DNA of 64,000 nt from Stutzerimonas zhaodongensis. Lineage in GTDB: Bacteria > Pseudomonadota > Gammaproteobacteria > Pseudomonadales > Pseudomonadaceae. The translations under genes were made by a program, and so were the position numbers. Positions within the stretch are counted from its first letter, which is position 1. Each line of letters starts with the position of its first letter. The notes under the pieces were generated by a model, which worked only from the letters and a program-made list of their open reading frames with translations, had not been told where the DNA came from and ran no database searches. The DNA is taken from the NCBI RefSeq assembly GCF_003696365.1, contig NZ_RFFM01000002.1, forward strand, positions 1,171,616 through 1,235,615, read 5' to 3'. Below, one piece after another: positions 28,575 to 36,442 of the stretch.

Positions 28575-29360
28575 ATGTCCAGAACACTCATTACCGCTTC
28601 GCTGCTCGCGACCCTGTTCCTGAGCAGCGTGAACGCCCAGGCCGCGATCAGTGATGCGGAGGCAGTTAACCGTGCGGGGATGCAGCGCATGCTCGGGCAG
28701 CGCATCGCCAGAAGCTATCTGATGATCGGCACCGACACACGTGTCGAGCTGGCGGCCACGCAGCTGGACAGCAGCATCGCCAGCGCCGAGGAGAATGCCG
28801 AACTTCTCAGCGGCTACGCGCCAAACGATAGCATCCGACAGGCGCTCGACGACGCCAATGAGACCTGGCTGCGCTATCGCCAGTTGGCGCTGACAAAGCC
28901 CGACGCCCAGCGCTCAACCGAAATGTTGCAACTGGCGGAGCTATTTCTGGCCAGGAGTGAAACCCTCGTTCAGGCCATTGAGCGTCACAGCGGTAACCAA
29001 GGGGCCGGGCTGGTCAACCGCAGCGGCCGCCAACGGATGCTCAGCCAGCGCATCGCGATGCTGTACCTGGCGATGGCCTGGAAGCTGCCGGATGCCAAGT
29101 TGCGCAGCAACTTCGACGCCGCGGTCGTGGAATTCGAACGCGGCCTGGAAGAGCTACGCAAGGCGCCTCAGAACACCGACACGGTGAGACGTCAGTTGGA
29201 ACAGGTAACTGCTCAATGGCGTTTCGCCCGGGCCGGCTTCAATCTGGCGGAGGATGCCCAGTACGTGCCGACCGTCATCGTTACGACCAGTGATTCACTG
29301 CTGCGCAAGATGGAAAAGCTGACCGAGGACTATCAGCATCTGGCGGACGAGGCTCGGTAA
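28575..29360 (+). CDS. Secreted protein with two PilJ-type (type IV pili methyl-accepting N-terminal) domains
   Basis: A 261-residue protein with a signal peptide (residues 1-24, cleavage near AQA-AIS). Two copies of the PilJ N-terminal motif are seen: NRAGMQRMLGQRIARSYL at about residues 31-48 and NRSGRQRMLSQRIAMLYL at about 151-168, each starting a helical bundle. Such domains form the periplasmic sensor of PilJ and NarX-type proteins, but here there is no transmembrane anchor, HAMP, methyl-accepting or kinase domain. The product is thus a free periplasmic helical protein. GAGGAG precedes the ATG. No functional partner is adjacent; the ligand is unknown. Confidence 0.82.
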   Translation: MSRTLITASLLATLFLSSVNAQAAISDAEAVNRAGMQRMLGQRIARSYLMIGTDTRVELAATQLDSSIASAEENAELLSGYAPNDSIRQALDDANETWLRYRQLALTKPDAQRSTEMLQLAELFLARSETLVQAIERHSGNQGAGLVNRSGRQRMLSQRIAMLYLAMAWKLPDAKLRSNFDAAVVEFERGLEELRKAPQNTDTVRRQLEQVTAQWRFARAGFNLAEDAQYVPTVIVTTSDSLLRKMEKLTEDYQHLADEAR

Positions 29361-29388
29361 TTTGCGGGCGCTTCGGCTGCCATACCGG

Positions 29389-29925
29389 TCAGCCTGCAGG
29401 GTCGCCCCGGCGAAAAGGCTTCGGCATCACGTCTTCAGGCGGCTCCGCATTCGGCGGGGTATCGCCAACCTGGAAAGGTTTCGGCGGCTCGCTGGGTAGC
29501 CGCCGCGTCGCCGGTTCGAGTCGCTCGGGCTGAGGTTCCGACCGTTCACGGATCATCATCAAGGCAGCGCCCGCCAGCACGGCGGCCAGCAATCTATAGA
29601 CTAGCGAAACCAAATCGAAACCGATCAGTTCACCGCCGTCCAGCCATAGCGAACCGAGTCGACCGGCAACGAGGGCAAGCATGGTGATCACCAGCATCAC
29701 CAGCGCTGCGCGTGCACGATCCGGAGTCTTCAATGCCCAGAGCAGAAAGAGTGCAAGCCCAAGCTGCAACCCACCGTAATAGACGCGCATGTGGCTGACC
29801 GACGCGGTCTCCATCAGAAGCATCCCGTTGAGGTTGGCCATCTCATAAGGGCGCAACCAGTACGCAAGGCTGAAGCCGATCATGATTGCTGCCTGAATGA
29901 CCAGAACGACACGGGCAAAACGCAT
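29389..29925 (-). CDS. Four-helix membrane protein with a proline-rich tail (DUF4345-like)
   Basis: A 178-residue inner-membrane protein. Four hydrophobic segments are visible at about residues 5-25, 47-65, 71-90 and 103-124, with short loops, resembling the DUF4345 family. The C-terminal 50 residues are soluble and contain a short repeat: PKPFQVGDTPPN and later PKPFRRGD. The ATG at 29925 has an AGGAGAG ribosome binding site. It is convergent with the PilJ-domain gene, 28 bases away. Function unknown. Confidence 0.7.
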   Translation of the reverse strand: MRFARVVLVIQAAIMIGFSLAYWLRPYEMANLNGMLLMETASVSHMRVYYGGLQLGLALFLLWALKTPDRARAALVMLVITMLALVAGRLGSLWLDGGELIGFDLVSLVYRLLAAVLAGAALMMIRERSEPQPERLEPATRRLPSEPPKPFQVGDTPPNAEPPEDVMPKPFRRGDPAG

Positions 29926-30089
29926 CTAAAACTCTCCTGACAGCGGCTCCGCACACGATGGATATCCGACCTGACCCGCCGTCATTGGTTCGCTTCTACG
30001 GCGCCTGCTGTGACATCCGTTCACACCACCGCACTTGGGCCACATCGGGCATACGGATATGCTGCGCGAATCTTGTCGGAGGAACCGCC

Positions 30090-30524
30090 ATGCGCCGTCT
30101 GTTAATCGCTACCGCCCTATTCACTGGCCTCGTTCATGCCGCCGAGCCCGTTGCCATCGACGTCCATCGCGACGCCAACTGCGGATGCTGCAAGGCCTGG
30201 ATCGAACATCTCGAAAACAACGGGTTCCAGGTGAACGACCACGTCGAGGCCGACATGGCCGCCGTCAAAACACGCCTCGGTGTACCTCACCAGCTGGGCT
30301 CCTGCCATACCGGCGTCATCGACGGGAAGTTTGTCGAAGGCCACGTGCCGGCTTCGGACATCTTCAAGCTCCGTGCCCGACCGGATCTGATAGGCGCTGC
30401 AGTGCCGGGCATGCCGATGGGCTCCCCCGGAATGGAGATGGGTGATCGAAAGGATGCCTACAGAGTGATCGTGGTCGGTGAAGAGGGCAAGCAGTCCATC
30501 CTGACGGAATACCCGGCGGACTGA
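30090..30524 (+). CDS. DUF411 periplasmic metal-binding protein
   Basis: A 144-residue exported protein; signal peptide MRRLLIATALFTGLVHA. The mature part begins with the DUF411 hallmark VHRDANCGCCKAWIEHLENN, where C-x-C-C is a probable metal site, followed by LGSCHTGVIDGKFVEGHVPA with a further Cys and His. The fold is predicted thioredoxin-like. DUF411 proteins often accompany copper-resistance genes and are suspected to bind copper in the periplasm. The ATG at 30090 has a GGAGGA ribosome binding site. The C-terminal GMPMGSPGMEMGDRK is Met-rich, which also suits copper. No copper transport genes are adjacent, so copper is inferred only. Confidence 0.82.
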   Translation: MRRLLIATALFTGLVHAAEPVAIDVHRDANCGCCKAWIEHLENNGFQVNDHVEADMAAVKTRLGVPHQLGSCHTGVIDGKFVEGHVPASDIFKLRARPDLIGAAVPGMPMGSPGMEMGDRKDAYRVIVVGEEGKQSILTEYPAD

Positions 30525-30615
30525 CGGAACAGACGAAACGCTCGATCACTCGCTGAATTTGCGCCCCACTGCGCAGGTCTGACCAGAACGAAAACTGGCA
30601 GAAGGAAACACAGGC

Positions 30616-31476
30616 ATGCGCTGGAAGAAGGGGCGTCGCAGTGACAATGTAGTGGATGCTCGCGGACGTAGCGGCGGCATTGGCGGCGGCCGCCTGAGCC
30701 TGGCGGGCGTTGTAATCGTAGTGGTGATCGGACTGCTATCCGGGCAGGATCCGATGCAGATCCTGGGTCAGCTGGCGAACCAGACCGGTCAGGCACCGAC
30801 GCAACAAAGCAGCGCACCGGCCAACGCGGACGATCCTCAGGTGGCCTTCGTGCAGTCGATTCTCGGCGACACCGAAGACACCTGGCGCGCGTTATTTCAG
30901 CAGTCTGGCGAGCAATACCAGGACCCGAAGCTTGTGCTGTTCCGCGGCGGCGTCAACTCGGCCTGCGGATTCGCCAGTTCCGCAGCCGGCCCGTTCTACT
31001 GCCCGGGCGACCGGCAGGTTTATCTGGATCTGCAATTCTTCGATGAGATGGCCAAGCGTTTCTCGGTAGCTGGGGACTTCGCCCAGGCATACGTGATCGC
31101 TCATGAAGTCGGCCACCATGTACAAACGCTGCTAGGTGTATCGCAGCAAATGCAGTCAGCACGCCAGCGCGGAGCCAAGATGGAAGGCGACAACGGTTTG
31201 CTGGTTCGCCAGGAGTTGCAAGCGGACTGCTTTGCCGGGGTCTGGGCCTATCATGCGCAGCAGCGTCACGACTGGCTGGAAGAGGGCGACCTGGAACAGG
31301 CGCTCAAGGCAGCCAATGCCATCGGCGATGATCATCTGCAGAAGCAGAGCCAGGGGCGTGTGGTGCCTGATGCATTCACCCACGGCACTTCAGCGCAGCG
31401 GGTCAGGTGGTTTCGCACCGGCTTCGAGAATGGCGAGCCAGCGCGCTGCGACACCTTCCAGGCTAGCCGCCTCTAG
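30616..31476 (+). CDS. YpfJ-family neutral zinc metallopeptidase
   Basis: A 286-residue inner-membrane-anchored protein of the YpfJ/KPN_02809 family. A single N-terminal hydrophobic helix (about residues 30-45, LAGVVIVVVIGLLSG) follows a basic, glycine-rich cytoplasmic head. The zinc-binding motif HEVGHH is at residues 163-168, with a downstream ELQADCFAGVWAYH that contributes the third ligand. The segment GGVNSACGFASSAAGPFYCP is family-typical. The substrate is unknown. About 90 bases downstream of the DUF411 gene, perhaps the same transcript. Confidence 0.85.
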   Translation: MRWKKGRRSDNVVDARGRSGGIGGGRLSLAGVVIVVVIGLLSGQDPMQILGQLANQTGQAPTQQSSAPANADDPQVAFVQSILGDTEDTWRALFQQSGEQYQDPKLVLFRGGVNSACGFASSAAGPFYCPGDRQVYLDLQFFDEMAKRFSVAGDFAQAYVIAHEVGHHVQTLLGVSQQMQSARQRGAKMEGDNGLLVRQELQADCFAGVWAYHAQQRHDWLEEGDLEQALKAANAIGDDHLQKQSQGRVVPDAFTHGTSAQRVRWFRTGFENGEPARCDTFQASRL

Positions 31477-31479
31477 CGC

Positions 31480-31827
31480 TTAGCTCGACTCTGCTATCCA
31501 GCTGTAGATTGGCGCGTCGGTGTCGCTCCGCACCTTCACCTGGGTACTGTGGCGCAGGCGCACCAGCAGCCGCTTGCCCGCAACCGCACTGCCGGCCAGC
31601 GCTTCCAGTTCGGCCAGCAGCTGCGGGCCGTCCATGCTGCCCGCATCTCTAAGCACCTGTTGAGCCCCGAGCCAAAGCGAGTCGGCGTCCTCAGCGATGG
31701 GCGCCGGGGCGGCCTGTACATTGGCAGTCAAGGGTAGCTGCTTTGCCAGCTGCGCCCAGTCCTGGTCATCCATTTCAATGCTGAGATCAACGGGCCATTC
31801 GCCGACCTGCCCACGAATTCTAATCAT
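31480..31827 (-). CDS. Conserved hypothetical protein
   Basis: A 115-residue soluble protein that I do not recognise. The ATG at 31827 is chosen because GGAGGTGAGG ends 6 bases before it; a GTG at 31833 overlaps that site. The chain starts MIRIRGQVGEWPVDLSIEMD, a short beta-rich piece, then an acidic linker rich in Ala and Pro, and a C-terminal part (LLAELEALAGSAVAGKRLLV, KVRSDTDAPIYSWI). No signal peptide or membrane segment. It is tail to tail with the YpfJ gene and divergent from zrgA-like across 111 bases, so it shares the region with the Zur-like box. Codon use is like that of its neighbours. Confidence 0.6.
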   Translation of the reverse strand: MIRIRGQVGEWPVDLSIEMDDQDWAQLAKQLPLTANVQAAPAPIAEDADSLWLGAQQVLRDAGSMDGPQLLAELEALAGSAVAGKRLLVRLRHSTQVKVRSDTDAPIYSWIAESS

Positions 31828-31899
31828 CCTCACCTCCGCTTAGCGCCAGCAGCAATGCTCCCATGTGGCCGGCAGACTGGCCAGCGTCCCGCAACCTTT

Positions 31900-31912
31900 G
31901 TTATAACGTAAC
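31900..31912. promoter_or_regulatory. Zur-box-like site upstream of the zrgA-like gene
   Basis: GTTATAACGTAAC is a GTTAN5TAAC-type dyad matching the known Zur consensus (GTTATANTATAAC). It lies 27-39 bases before the ATG at 31939, a repression position. The exact reverse complement occurs at 40266-40278, ahead of the TonB2-like operon. Confidence 0.75.
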
Positions 31913-31938
31913 CAACTTAAAACACGCCGGAGTTCTCC

Positions 31939-32520
31939 ATGCGCAGTCTGCTGCTCGCTCTTCCCTTCGCCTTGCTGCCTGGCTTCGTTCAGGCCGCCGA
32001 ACACCACAACCATGATCATGACCACTCGCATGGAAGCCTGGACGCTCATGAGCATGGTGCAGCCGAGCTGGACGCTGCGCTGGATGGGGCAATGCTGGAG
32101 GTTGAGCTGCGCAGCCCGGCGATGAACCTGGTGGGCTTCGAACATGCGCCGCGCAGTGAGGCGGACAAAGGTAAGATCGCAAACGCACGTAAGCAACTGG
32201 AGCAACCCGACAGGTTGCTCGGCCTTACGGCCGCTGCAGGTTGCACCCTGGCAAAGACCGAACTGGAAAGCCCGCTCTTCGAAGGCGACCATCAACATGA
32301 GCATGAGCATGAGCATGAAGAGGATCATGATGGCCAGCACAGCGAGATCCACGCGCATTATCACTTCGAGTGCGCAACACCTCAGGCGCTCACGGGGCTT
32401 GATCTACAGGGCTTGTTCAAGACCTTTCCAGGCACCGAAAAAATTCAGGCACAGTTGATTGGCCCGAACGGTCAACGTGGTGCGCAACTCAGCGCCAAGC
32501 AGCCTCGCGCAGAGTTCTGA
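31939..32520 (+). CDS. His-rich periplasmic zinc protein, ZrgA/DUF2796 family
   Basis: A 193-residue exported protein; signal peptide residues 1-20 (MRSLLLALPFALLPGFVQAA). Two histidine-rich clusters are seen: EHHNHDHDHSHGSLDAHEHG at about residues 21-40, and DHQHEHEHEHEEDHDGQHSE at about 117-136. They are probable zinc ligands. The family DUF2796 includes V. cholerae ZrgA and P. aeruginosa PA4063, both induced in zinc starvation. It heads a run zrgA-like, ABC ATPase, ABC permease, DUF3299 as in PA4063-PA4066, and a Zur-like box lies just upstream. Likely role: periplasmic zinc capture or delivery for an ABC system. Confidence 0.85.
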   Translation: MRSLLLALPFALLPGFVQAAEHHNHDHDHSHGSLDAHEHGAAELDAALDGAMLEVELRSPAMNLVGFEHAPRSEADKGKIANARKQLEQPDRLLGLTAAAGCTLAKTELESPLFEGDHQHEHEHEHEEDHDGQHSEIHAHYHFECATPQALTGLDLQGLFKTFPGTEKIQAQLIGPNGQRGAQLSAKQPRAEF

Positions 32521-32590
32521 TCGGTCCGTTGTCTGCCGCTGCCCGGCCCGACGCAGTAAACTCCCGGCTCGCCTGACACGGATCCACTTG

Positions 32591-33298
32591 ATGACCGCAC
32601 CGCTGCTTGAGCTTCATCACCTGGGTTTCGCCTGGCCCGGCCAGGCGGAACTGCTCGATATTCCAGGATTTGCGCTGGAGCAAAACCAGAGCCTGTTCCT
32701 CAAAGGACCGTCCGGTAGCGGCAAGACCACCCTTCTCGGCCTCATCGGCGGCGTGCAGAAAGCCCAGCGTGGCACGGTGCGGCTGCTGGACAACGACCTG
32801 GCTGCGCTTTCAGCCGGCGCACGGGATCGCTTTCGCGTCGATCACACCGGCTACATCTTTCAGCAGTTCAATCTGCTGCCCTTCCTGTCAGTTGCCGAGA
32901 ACGTCGGTCTGCCTTGTCACTTCTCGAAGTCCCGCGCCGCGCGTGCCTGCCAGCGACACGGCAGTGTTGCGGATGCGACGGCACGACTGCTGTCACATCT
33001 CGGGATACCTGCCGACCTGCTCAATCGGCGCGCCGAAGCGTTGTCCATCGGCCAGCAGCAACGTGTCGCGGCAGCCCGAGCGCTAATTGGCCAGCCCGAG
33101 CTGGTTATTGCGGACGAACCCACCTCGGCGCTTGATGCCGACAGCAGGGAGGCCTTCTTGCAGTTGCTGTTCGCCGAATGTCGCGAGGCGGGCTCGAGCC
33201 TGCTGTTCGTCAGCCACGACCAGAGTCTGGCACCTCTTTTCGACCGCAGCCTGTCCCTGTCGGACCTGAACCGCGCGGCACGCGCACCGGAGATCTAG
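32591..33298 (+). CDS. ABC transporter ATP-binding protein (LolD/MacB-type), zinc-starvation locus
   Basis: A 235-residue cytoplasmic ATPase. Walker A GPSGSGKTT is at about residues 38-46, Q-loop in YIFQQFNLLPFLSVAEN, signature LSIGQQQRVAAARAL at about 153-167 (LSxGQ variant), and Walker B LVIADEPTSALD at about 174-185. The closest type is LolD/MacB, which energises FtsX-like permeases by mechanotransmission rather than import through a channel. The ATG at 32591 gives a typical N-terminus (MTAPLLELHHLGFAW). It is 70 bases after zrgA and 3 bases before the permease. It corresponds in place and type to P. aeruginosa PA4064. Confidence 0.87.
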   Translation: MTAPLLELHHLGFAWPGQAELLDIPGFALEQNQSLFLKGPSGSGKTTLLGLIGGVQKAQRGTVRLLDNDLAALSAGARDRFRVDHTGYIFQQFNLLPFLSVAENVGLPCHFSKSRAARACQRHGSVADATARLLSHLGIPADLLNRRAEALSIGQQQRVAAARALIGQPELVIADEPTSALDADSREAFLQLLFAECREAGSSLLFVSHDQSLAPLFDRSLSLSDLNRAARAPEI

Positions 33299-33301
33299 GC
33301 C

Positions 33302-34567
33302 ATGTATCTGTTACGCCTGGCCTTGGCTAGCTTGAACAACCGTCGCTTCACCGCCCTGCTCACTGTCTTCGCCATTGCGCTGTCGGTGTGCCTTTTGCTG
33401 GCAGTCGAGCGAGTGCGTACCGAGGCGCGTGCCAGCTTCGCCAGCACCATCAGCGGTACCGACCTGATCGTGGGCGCCCGCTCCGGGTCGGTGAATCTGC
33501 TGCTGTATTCGGTCTTTCGCATCGGCAACGCCACTAACAACATCCGCTGGGAAAGCTTCGAGCACTTCGCCCAACATCCGAGGGTCAGCTGGGCCATCCC
33601 TATATCCTTGGGCGACTCTCATCGCGGCTACCGGGTGATGGGTACCAGCGACGCCTATTTCGAACACTTTCGCTATGGCCGCAAACAACCGATAGAGCTG
33701 GCCGATGGTCGCCCATTCGCAGAGGATCCCTTCGAAGTGGTTCTGGGTGCGGAGGTGGCGCAGGCGCTGAATTACAAGCTGGGCGACGAACTGGTGTTGG
33801 CCCACGGCGTTGCCACGGTCAGCCTGGTCAAACACGATGACAAGCCCTTTCACGTCGTAGGCATCCTCAAGCGCACCGGCACTCCCGTGGATCGCACGCT
33901 GCATATCAGTCTGGAGGGCATGGAGGCACTGCACATCGACTGGCAGAACGGCATGCCGGCCCGCGGCGCAGCACGCATCGACGCCGATCAAGCGCGACAG
34001 ATGGACCTGCAACCCGCGCAAATCACCGCGTTCATGCTTGGCTTGAACAGCAAGATCGCGACCTTCACCCTGCAAAGGGAGATCAATCAATACCGCGGCG
34101 AACCGTTGCTGGCGATTCTTCCCGGCGTTGCGCTACAGGAACTATGGAGCCTGATGGGCACGGCGGAAAAAGCACTGTTCGTGGTTTCACTATTCGTTGT
34201 ACTGACAGGGCTTATCGGGATGCTGACCGCGATCCTGACAAGCCTCAACGAGCGTCGCCGGGAAATGGCCATCCTGCGTTCAGTCGGGGCCCGTCCCTGG
34301 CACGTGGCCGGCCTGCTGATACTCGAAGCATTCAGCCTGGCGTTGTCTGGCGTTCTGTGCGGCCTGCTGCTTTTGTACGCCGCAATCGCCGCTGCCCAAG
34401 GGCCGCTGCAAAGCGGCTACGGACTTTACCTGCCGCTGGCCCTGCCTAGCGCCTATGAGTGGTCGCTGCTTGGAGGCATACTGGTTGCTGGATTGCTGAT
34501 GGGTAGCGTGCCCGCCTGGCGCGCTTACAGGCAGTCCTTGGCCGACGGCCTGTCGATCAGATTATGA
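33302..34567 (+). CDS. FtsX/MacB-type ABC permease, zinc-starvation locus
   Basis: A 421-residue inner-membrane permease. One N-terminal helix (about residues 17-37) is followed by a large periplasmic MacB-PCD-like domain (about 40-280) and three C-terminal helices (about 290-315, 340-365 and 385-410). The coupling loop carries NERRREMAILRSVGARPWHV, the FtsX family hallmark. It partners the preceding ATPase. Start 3 bases after the ATPase stop; its TGA overlaps an upstream ATG of the next gene. Corresponds to PA4065. These mechanotransmission systems work on periplasmic or lipoprotein substrates; the actual cargo (ZrgA-bound zinc, or a lipoprotein) is unknown. Confidence 0.86.
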   Translation: MYLLRLALASLNNRRFTALLTVFAIALSVCLLLAVERVRTEARASFASTISGTDLIVGARSGSVNLLLYSVFRIGNATNNIRWESFEHFAQHPRVSWAIPISLGDSHRGYRVMGTSDAYFEHFRYGRKQPIELADGRPFAEDPFEVVLGAEVAQALNYKLGDELVLAHGVATVSLVKHDDKPFHVVGILKRTGTPVDRTLHISLEGMEALHIDWQNGMPARGAARIDADQARQMDLQPAQITAFMLGLNSKIATFTLQREINQYRGEPLLAILPGVALQELWSLMGTAEKALFVVSLFVVLTGLIGMLTAILTSLNERRREMAILRSVGARPWHVAGLLILEAFSLALSGVLCGLLLLYAAIAAAQGPLQSGYGLYLPLALPSAYEWSLLGGILVAGLLMGSVPAWRAYRQSLADGLSIRL

Positions 34568-34575
34568 GGAAAGCC

Positions 34576-35088
34576 ATGTCTCGCCTGTTGTTCGCCGCGC
34601 TGCTCGCCTTGGCGATGCCTTTCGCGACTGCCGATGTACGTGAACTGCAGTGGTCGGACCTCATTCCGCCCGACGCCCCTCCACCGCCACCACCGATGGC
34701 GATTCACGACATGTCGCAGTTGGCCGATGCCCTCGCTGCCGAAGCTGGCCCCGCGGCCGCACAGCAATCGCCTGCAGAACCCGTGGTCAAGGAGCTGGAT
34801 GGTGTGCAGGCCAAGCTGCCTGGCTACATCGTCCCGCTGGACATGAGTGAGGACGGGCGAGTGACCGAGTTTCTTCTTGTGCCCTACTTCGGCGCTTGCA
34901 TTCATGTGCCTCCACCGCCATCCAACCAGATCGTGCATGCCACCAGCGAGCTGGGCGTGAAGGTGGACGAGCTATACCAGCCGTTCTGGATCGAGGGCCC
35001 GATGAAGATCGAACACACCAGCAGCGAGCTCGCCGAAGCGGGTTACCGCATGGATGCGCAGAAGATCTATCTATACGAGCTCGAATAG
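34576..35088 (+). CDS. DUF3299 periplasmic protein, zinc-starvation locus
   Basis: A 170-residue exported protein; signal peptide MSRLLFAALLALAMPFATA. A proline stretch (PPDAPPPPPPM) follows the mature N-terminus, then the DUF3299 core: LPGYIVPLDMSEDGRVTEFL, VPYFGACIHVPPPPSNQIVH with a Cys and two His, and a C-terminal YRMDAQKIYLYELE. The ATG at 34576 has GAGGAAA in place; an earlier ATG at 34564 overlaps the permease stop. DUF3299 proteins follow ABC genes of this type in many proteobacteria (PA4066 in P. aeruginosa). The C/H motif could bind metal. Fourth gene of the zinc-starvation run. Confidence 0.83.
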   Translation: MSRLLFAALLALAMPFATADVRELQWSDLIPPDAPPPPPPMAIHDMSQLADALAAEAGPAAAQQSPAEPVVKELDGVQAKLPGYIVPLDMSEDGRVTEFLLVPYFGACIHVPPPPSNQIVHATSELGVKVDELYQPFWIEGPMKIEHTSSELAEAGYRMDAQKIYLYELE

Positions 35089-35268
35089 CGGTGAGTGCAG
35101 TACAGGTTCCGGTGCAGCGCGCTGGAACTCGTGTAACTCCTAACGAGCAGCCATGCCAGCGATATCGAAGGCCTTTCGCCTTGTTCGTATCTACGCTGCG
35201 CCGCTTTCGACAGGCGCCGCTGCCGCCGTATTCCGAGGGCGAGCCTCTCAGTAGTTAGAGTTCAAAAC

Positions 35269-35295
35269 AAAACCCCGCCAGAGCGGCGGGGTTTT
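35269..35295. terminator. Bidirectional intrinsic terminator
   Basis: AAAACCCCGCC-AGAGC-GGCGGGGTTTT: an 11-bp perfect stem flanked by A and T runs. It ends the zrgA-like operon (plus) and the TonB2-like operon (minus), which converge here. The 180 bases between it and the DUF3299 gene hold nothing I recognise. Confidence 0.92.
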
Positions 35296-35349
35296 CGTTC
35301 TGCCCCTCAACTTCGTATCACCGGATGTGCAGCGAGTCCGGTGACTCGA

Positions 35350-36441
35350 TCAACGGGTACTGGCAACCTGGCGCTGACGCTCGAAGCTCAACTCGCCTTC
35401 GGCCCATTCGCGCCACGCCCTCACCTTCCGGCGCTCGGCACCAGCACGCTCGGCCTGCTTCAGGGCATCAAGGCCCGCCTGCCAGTGAGCCTGCTCCAGC
35501 TCGAGCTGAGCGACGTTCAACCAGAACTTGGCGTTGCCGGATTGCGTCGCCAGGTCGCGATATATCTGCGCCGCCTGCGTACGTTCCCTTGCCTGCCACC
35601 ACAGCATGCCCAAGCGCTCTCGCCGGGTAGCATCGCTGGAAAGCAGACGCGAATCGAGCATTCCTTGCAGCAATTTTGCACCTTGCCAAGGCTGGCCGGC
35701 GGCGCCAGCCAGCAAGACCAGGTTATCCAGCTCAGCTTCGCTGAAACTCAGCCCTTTGGCATGCGCAGCACGCAGGGTTGCAAGCGCCTTGTCTTCGTCC
35801 CCAGCCATTTGCTGCAACCCGGCCAACTGGCGCCAGCTCTTGGCTTGATCGGGGTGGCGCGCCAGCAGCCTGCTCTGCCAGCGCTCAGCGGCCTCGTAAC
35901 GTTTCAGCTCGGCATTACCCGCAACCAAGAATTGCAGCCAGGTATCGGCAGCCTTGGGGTTGGCCTGCACGTAACGCTCTGCCAGCGGCAGCGCCTTGGC
36001 GTGCTGCCCAAGGCCCTGATACGCCTGAACCAACATCTGCAACACATCCTCGCTGGCCCGCGCCGGCGAGCCCAGCAGGCTGACGACCTTCGCGTATCGG
36101 CGCTCGATCAGGTTGAGCTTCGCTAGATTGAGTCGCTCGTTCGCCAGTATCGACTCGTCCAGCTTGCCGCTGGCTACCGCTTTATCGAGCAGTTCGAGTG
36201 CCTGTCGATTATTACCCTCGGCCCAGGCCAAATAGGCCCGGCTGCGCCAAAGCAACGCCTCTTCGGCGCTACCCGGTTTTGCTTCGGCTTCCTTGAGCAC
36301 CCTGTGTGCGGCACCGTAATCGCCCTTCTCCTGGGCGCTCTGGGCACGCTCCAATGCCTTGAACACCGCGGGATCAATGCTTTGGGCGGCGTGAGACGAC
36401 ACAACGAACAACAACGAGATCAGCAACAGCAGACGGGGCAT
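35350..36441 (-). CDS. TPR-repeat periplasmic protein of a TonB2-like system
   Basis: A 363-residue exported protein. Signal peptide MPRLLLLISLLFVVSSHA, then about 8-10 tetratricopeptide-like helical pairs (for example LERAQSAQEKGDYGAAHRVL, YLAWAEGNNRQALELLDKAV, AYQGLGQHAKALPLAERYVQ). The ATG at 36441 is chosen since the signal peptide begins there and AAGGAGAA lies upstream, although the frame is open for 43 codons more. It is the last gene of the six-gene operon, 1 base after tonB. In Vibrio TonB2 clusters a TPR gene holds the same last place. Role: probably a periplasmic adaptor that binds other proteins. Confidence 0.83.
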   Translation of the reverse strand: MPRLLLLISLLFVVSSHAAQSIDPAVFKALERAQSAQEKGDYGAAHRVLKEAEAKPGSAEEALLWRSRAYLAWAEGNNRQALELLDKAVASGKLDESILANERLNLAKLNLIERRYAKVVSLLGSPARASEDVLQMLVQAYQGLGQHAKALPLAERYVQANPKAADTWLQFLVAGNAELKRYEAAERWQSRLLARHPDQAKSWRQLAGLQQMAGDEDKALATLRAAHAKGLSFSEAELDNLVLLAGAAGQPWQGAKLLQGMLDSRLLSSDATRRERLGMLWWQARERTQAAQIYRDLATQSGNAKFWLNVAQLELEQAHWQAGLDALKQAERAGAERRKVRAWREWAEGELSFERQRQVASTR

Positions 36442-36442
36442 G

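Noticed and set aside
32300..32340. Low-complexity repeat (GAGCATGAGCATGAGCATG) as a tandem repeat feature
   Set aside because: It simply encodes the His-Glu run of the ZrgA-like protein and needs no separate explanation.
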